Of a stretch of 49,150 bases of DNA, positions 45,701-49,150 are shown piece by piece. The translations under genes were made by a program, and so were the position numbers. The stretch covers positions 1 through 49,150 of the forward strand of contig QIJL01000403.1 of assembly GCA_003232435.1 (NCBI GenBank), read 5' to 3'. Numbering within the stretch: the first letter of the stretch is position 1; every line of letters begins with the position of its first letter. The notes beneath the pieces are model-generated. The model saw only the letters and a list, made by a program, of their open reading frames with translations, was not told the origin of the DNA and did no database searches. Source of the DNA: Flavobacteriales bacterium. GTDB lineage: Bacteria > Bacteroidota > Bacteroidia > Flavobacteriales > Flavobacteriaceae.

Positions 45701-46551
45701 CCAGAGAACGGTTCACTCAACCTATTGATGAAGATTTCAAATAAACGGTAGTCATCCCGGAAAGGATCAGCATCTTGTGATTTTAAGAGGGATTTTTCTA
45801 ATGCCTTGGCGCGAATTGAGATGAAGGTTGTAAGTGAGGCCCATGACGCAATAGAGGAGACAAACATATTGTCGCAAAGCGGCATGACTTGGAGGAACTG
45901 ATTTAAAGTGTCACGAAGCTTTCCTCCGAGGTGTGCGATGATAGTTTCATTGCACAAATGGTCTGTGAAGTGTCCAACTTCGATATTGTTCGTGGTGACC
46001 TGATTGCCTATTTCTAAAAACATGTTCCCAAGCATTGTATTGTCTGGCACATTGGTATAGAGATATTTGAAGAACCGATAGTCTTTAAGGAAGCGATTTA
46101 TTTTGGGGGCCTTTTTTGGACTTTCTTCCTTTTCTTTTGGTTTAATTTCTTCATATTTAATGGTTTTTTCCTCACTGTAGAACTTTGTTTCTAGTGCGCG
46201 TAGTTTGGACAACAATATTGTGATGGGCAAAATTTCCTCTTGAAATAGAGAGATAAAGTTTTTTCTAAATGGTTTTGTGTAGGGCAGAAGAAACAAACCC
46301 GTTTCGTGGGATACAGGCTTTATTTCAATGGGTTTCCCGCGATACTGTTTCTTTGGAAAATTGAGCGTAATTTCTTGAAATTCAGGAATTTGAATACCTT
46401 GAATTGGGTTAACGGGCTGAAGAAAAGGGAGGTTCTCGCTGATTCTTTCTTTAATCGCATCGGGGGATTCGTTCAGGCCTTGAATGGTGTTCTGTAAGAA
46501 TTGGAGTTGGTAAATTCTTTCTTTCAATGCTTCTATGATTGTGTTTTTCAT
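42751..46551 (-). CDS. large SF2-type helicase-like protein (about 1266 aa)
   Basis: QVGAGKTYTTPIFIKMF (motif I), MLVSDESSFLKN (motif II DExx), WLDYRLTATPANNDTG (motif III), NAEVRLQMAGRLRPLFP (motif VI-like); start at ATG 46551 after GGAGATCCC. Confidence 0.8.
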   Translation of the reverse strand: MKNTIIEALKERIYQLQFLQNTIQGLNESPDAIKERISENLPFLQPVNPIQGIQIPEFQEITLNFPKKQYRGKPIEIKPVSHETGLFLLPYTKPFRKNFISLFQEEILPITILLSKLRALETKFYSEEKTIKYEEIKPKEKEESPKKAPKINRFLKDYRFFKYLYTNVPDNTMLGNMFLEIGNQVTTNNIEVGHFTDHLCNETIIAHLGGKLRDTLNQFLQVMPLCDNMFVSSIASWASLTTFISIRAKALEKSLLKSQDADPFRDDYRLFEIFINRLSEPFSGSPTSMQKKALFYTYESMKVFLSEKRHPKDYFKLNNFSQVGAGKTYTTPIFIKMFAELIRERQINKGEKPADFITLFLTEASLCENVVNSMIEMGVPKNTLYHVKLKDLTSLNIQSGDCVVLSRHEFGLKTKDAITQPLEILIRKGFRFMLVSDESSFLKNTESGISSAMETLIGYLKKKRALWLDYRLTATPANNDTGDFLYLINTNLINIGSFLHHYPKVSHKMSWEIQNLSCICKNKMTLEQLLKLLNVSHSRTGVLIHWDTIDSQNGNGRSKHMYELIYTDCAGAILTLYYHAIYARGCYPIRSWLGTKKNGQTICPNRVDIMQKLGVSYTRIVQPVRESAQSFIGLEKPLVHAGSRDLDALIPCLPLLKEMSASFTYDRALNAEDEVHFQINSKQLKPNLLESVTNLEVLEKIRQFLNLTMFVNLIRKVHSSSHTWHAVRKKVEKECALLRLDFLSTYAHLHSIALTQQEEVTRRKVHKGFQIVDETEHHPYWAANADQKEEMIALLENMAEGKILGHRLVEELAQFFAPVRYFELLTLLDSNDKNGTPNKKAEEEISKKRALILETLSVALNFDSENKSCTQILDIFKKDIERIQQEEDGLYHFRPSILSKYPIFLDETLTTLEALAKRLISNDRVSEVLHDIGSRNVDLAQTLAEYGIIFKASESVNFPLVLRFADRILHRLYTLLAKQGITLKIEEGDVERIREVIAKSASFEAFAGKMAELTRKHQVPLLISCRYRFSQQSLASSTQANFSVTGETKKNDRYTILGAFDQLSDQMGRTLVATTKSILKGFNLFFVQYGFMSEGMDNAEVRLQMAGRLRPLFPQHFEMINTQENSLLESNPESPVIAHLGRLKENIKIFDVVSPQMISGFPDIQNGKAFMLNTLLFSQIHQRSFPELFPDKEVFHFIDTKPVFNAATVEGFCKEAIEERMPQYVTRLEGTQELKVSSLTTLLEQEIQDVAEENMRLSSYFDFLNQ

Positions 46552-46578
46552 GGGATCTCCATCAAGAGTCTTGAAAAA

Positions 46579-46619
46579 TAAAAGGCCCAACTTTCTATAC
46601 AAGAAAGTTGGGCCTTTTA
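46579..46619 (-). terminator. 18-bp perfect-arm hairpin followed (minus strand) by a T-rich tract
   Basis: TAAAAGGCCCAACTTTCT-5 nt-AGAAAGTTGGGCCTTTTA; on the minus strand followed by TTTTTC, about 27 nt upstream of the helicase ATG. Confidence 0.75.
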
Positions 46620-46820
46620 GGACGGTGCAGTCAACTTAAGGGAACTTAGCTATCGTTTTTCCCCAGGATAAAATCACAAGCGCCAGGTTTTTATCAGGGT
46701 TTAAAAGTGGGATAGATATCGGTTCAACTGATAGAATTTTTAGGTTTTCGTTGGTTGTATCGACTTTCTTCGTTTTTAAATTTGTGAAAACTGTAGTTCA
46801 AGAGTTGTTATGGAAAAAAT

Positions 46821-47123
46821 TTAAACCCTTCCCTCAATATTTTCGAGTAATCGCATACCATGAATAACAGCCAGCATGATGATGCTCTGTTTGTCGATTC
46901 GGTAAACAAGGCGGTAGCTGTATACAAATCTCTCTCGTATATTTTCATCATCGAATTCAGGAACAATCCTTCCAATCAAGGGAAATAATTTAACATTTCG
47001 AGATACTTCAAGAATCTTTGAGACGACAGATTGTGCATAAAAGAATGAATCTCTTTCTATATAACTTGCGATTGCCTCAAGATCTTCAAGCGCTTCCGGA
47101 GACCACGTTACAAGGTAGTCCAT
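46821..47123 (-). CDS. ParE/RelE-type toxin
   Basis: MDYLVTWSPEALEDLEAIASYIERDSFFYAQSVVSKILEVSRNVKLFPLIGRIVPEF..ENIRERFVYSYRLVYRIDKQSIIMLAVIHGMRLL. Confidence 0.94.
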   Translation of the reverse strand: MDYLVTWSPEALEDLEAIASYIERDSFFYAQSVVSKILEVSRNVKLFPLIGRIVPEFDDENIRERFVYSYRLVYRIDKQSIIMLAVIHGMRLLENIEGRV

Positions 47124-47296
47124 TTTCCGAGCCGTTTTTCTGCATCTTCTTGGGATATCACGCCTTCTATTTTGGCTCTGTCGATCCCTCGTTGAACCTT
47201 TTCAACGACATATAGATGGTACTGAACATCTTCAAGTGTACAGTCATCAGGAAGCTTTTTTAAAAGCGACTGGACTTCGTTTTTTGCTGTTCTCAT
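47108..47296 (-). CDS. antitoxin of ParE/RelE-type TA pair
   Basis: 62 aa; EVQSLLKKLPDDCTLEDVQYHLYVVEKVQRGIDRAKIEGVISQEDAEKRLGKW; overlaps the toxin start. Confidence 0.88.
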   Translation of the reverse strand: MRTAKNEVQSLLKKLPDDCTLEDVQYHLYVVEKVQRGIDRAKIEGVISQEDAEKRLGKWTTL

Positions 47297-47469
47297 AAGA
47301 AAAGCCTTTCCTTAATTATCTACGATAGATTCTCTCTGAATATGCCATTTTACTCCTTAACTCGTTCAAAGTCACAATAGACACAAAACGTCCCCATCCT
47401 TCTTCTAACAATTCAATGTTGTGATTATCATGGATAGTGAATTTTCTTGTTTTTTGACCGATTGTTTAC

Positions 47470-47640
47470 TTAAGGCGTGAATGAGCGAAATTCCCGAATA
47501 GGCGTTTCTTCTTTGAATGACTCAATTATTTCGACTTGATCTCCTTGTTTTTTCTTCGCCGCAATGAACAAGGGAAGATCACAATCCTCTTCAAGGAAGA
47601 TGGCCTCATTTGAGGGTGAAATATAGCTGCAAGAACTGAT
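47470..47640 (-). pseudogene. C-terminal remnant of an unknown protein beside the IS (boundaries approximate)
   Basis: Minus-strand frame ...CSYISPSNEAIFLEEDCDLPLFIAAKKKQGDQVEIIESFKEETPIREFRSFTP* has no start codon before the transposase gene. Confidence 0.4.
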
Positions 47641-47652
47641 TTTATTGCCTCG

Positions 47653-48909
47653 TCAGAAAAATTCATGGGTGGTTTTCGGCACCGGTAAGGCCCCAAGTGT
47701 ATGATACAAGGCGATTTCAGCCGCATGATAGGTTCTTCTAAAACCATAGGCTTTTCTGGTGGTCAGTTTTGCTTTGGTGTTGAAACCTTCGACAATGCCG
47801 CTGGAAAACTGTTTTTTTGCCCGAAACCAGTTCAGCAACAGAGGCCGATGCCGCCTCAGCATCTTGGCCACCTTCTTCATCGGATCAAGCTTCGAGCGCA
47901 GGGTCTTGGTGCACCATTTGTCCAGAAACTGCCCGGCCCAGTAAGGCGATGTATACAACCAGAAAAGCTGGAACTCTTCTTTCAGAAGGTAACTCCTGAT
48001 CGATCTCAGATTGTACCGCAGCAGATCCGCCAATTTGGTTTCCTGTTTGTCCGTCAGGTTCTCAGGTCGCTTGAGCAAAAGCCAGCGCGTCTTCTTCAGG
48101 ATTGGCTCATAGCCCTTGTCCTTCAACTCCCTCGCCTCCTGGGCGCGAACGTCGTCAATCGCTTTGCTCAGGTGAGCCATAATGTGGAACCGATCCAGGA
48201 TATGGAGTGCAGGCCCCGCCTTCTTCGCAATCACTTTCAAGTACGGCTTCCACATGTCACTACAGACAAACTTCAGTGCCTGACTTCGCTCCTTGCCGAA
48301 CCAGCGGAAGAATCGCAAAAACGTCTTGACGGTGCGCTTCTCGCCAATCCACAGCAGTCGCTTGCAATGTCCATCAATCTGATAAACCAGCGTCAAATAG
48401 CGGTGGCCCCGCTGCCAGGCGATTTCATCAACGCCGATGGCCTCAACCCCCGACAGGTCCTGATGCGCTCGTCCCCAGGCTACGGCCCGCTCGACCGAGC
48501 AGAATACATGATCCCAGCTCGTACGGAATGCCTCGGCAACTTCTTTCCAGCTCAGACGCTTTGCCCAGCCCGCCAGAAACCAGGCATAGGTCTCCGTCAG
48601 GCGGTGCTTCCCCGTCACCCAGGGCATTCGCTCCACCCGAATACCGCAACGCGGGCAATTGACTCGGCGTGGCGCATAAACGAAAAATACCTTGTTGCCC
48701 CATATCGGGATAAACTCGAAACGCCGCTCAGGTAGTTTATCGTAACCAGGCCTTTTATGGCCGCAACCACCGCATACTGGGCGGCTATTTGATCGGGGCT
48801 GTATCTCAACTTCCAATCTCGCTACTGGCGCACCTTCCACCAATCGTACTGCTCCGTACACAAATGATTTGAATTTCTGGACTCGATTGAGGATAGTCTT
48901 GATCTGCAT
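47653..48909 (-). mobile_element. ISL3-family transposase gene (IS ends not resolved)
   Basis: CxxC zinc finger SRPVCGGCGHKRPGYDKLPERRFEFIPIWGNKVFFVYAPRRVNCPRCGIRVERMPW; GVEAIGVDEIAWQRGHRYLTLVYQID; VCSDMWKPYLKVIAKKAGPALHILDRFHIMAHL; FSSGIVEGFNTKAKLTTRKAYGFR. Confidence 0.95.
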
Positions 48910-49150
48910 CCTGTTCCTTTTGCTCTGATTGATGGTAAGTTCGCACTTCCATTTTCTCAGAACGGGGGGACAGGATGCTCTACTCTTTAAATCCCACTAA
49001 AATTCCTTCTATCGCAACATATCCACTGTTTTTACCCACTAATTTTCCTGAAGAGCCATTTTTTCTAAGTGTGTTTCTTATATGAAGGATAAACTAAATG
49101 ACCTGGGTCCCACCATAATAAGATAAGAATATTTCGGTCTTTAATCCCCC

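Noticed and set aside
47701-48735. 344-aa plus-strand ORF
   Set aside because: Antisense to the clear ISL3 transposase; no domain logic; typical shadow ORF of a GC-rich gene.
1-49150. CRISPR arrays, tRNA or rRNA genes
   Set aside because: No regularly spaced repeats or recognisable RNA-gene sequences noticed by eye; no tRNA scan could be run.

Overview
This window looks like the backbone and cargo of a large conjugative element (plasmid or ICE; no integrase, replication initiator or recognisable relaxase is visible). From left to right it contains: a partial parB and a parA (minus strand) with two long perfect or near-perfect palindromes that look like parS/operator sites; an SPFH/stomatin-NfeD pair; a lipoprotein; a lytic transglycosylase; and a nearly complete F-type T4SS on the minus strand (traG, H, F, an S26 peptidase trhF/traF-like, trbI, trbC, traU, W, N, C, V, B, K, E, L, A, dsbC, ompA-like). 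A divergent plus-strand operon follows: a degenerate T4CP-like protein, a VirD4/TraD coupling protein, a CHC2/Toprim primase, a small ORF, a replication-relaxation protein and a DUF5131 protein. The accessory region from about 31.5 kb holds a membrane protein, a TPR protein, a membrane M41-type peptidase without an AAA domain, small DNA-binding proteins, a NACHT/STAND-FGE fusion, a Ser/Thr kinase in a compact operon with an NDPK-like::nucleotidyltransferase fusion, a giant SF2-type helicase, a ParE/RelE-type TA pair and an ISL3-family transposase. The most novel-looking candidates are the kinase + NDPK::NTase operon (38815-42242), the Walker-less T4CP paralog (25004-25978) and the STAND-FGE protein (35701-38319). 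All family calls come from reading the translations by eye; no database search was run.
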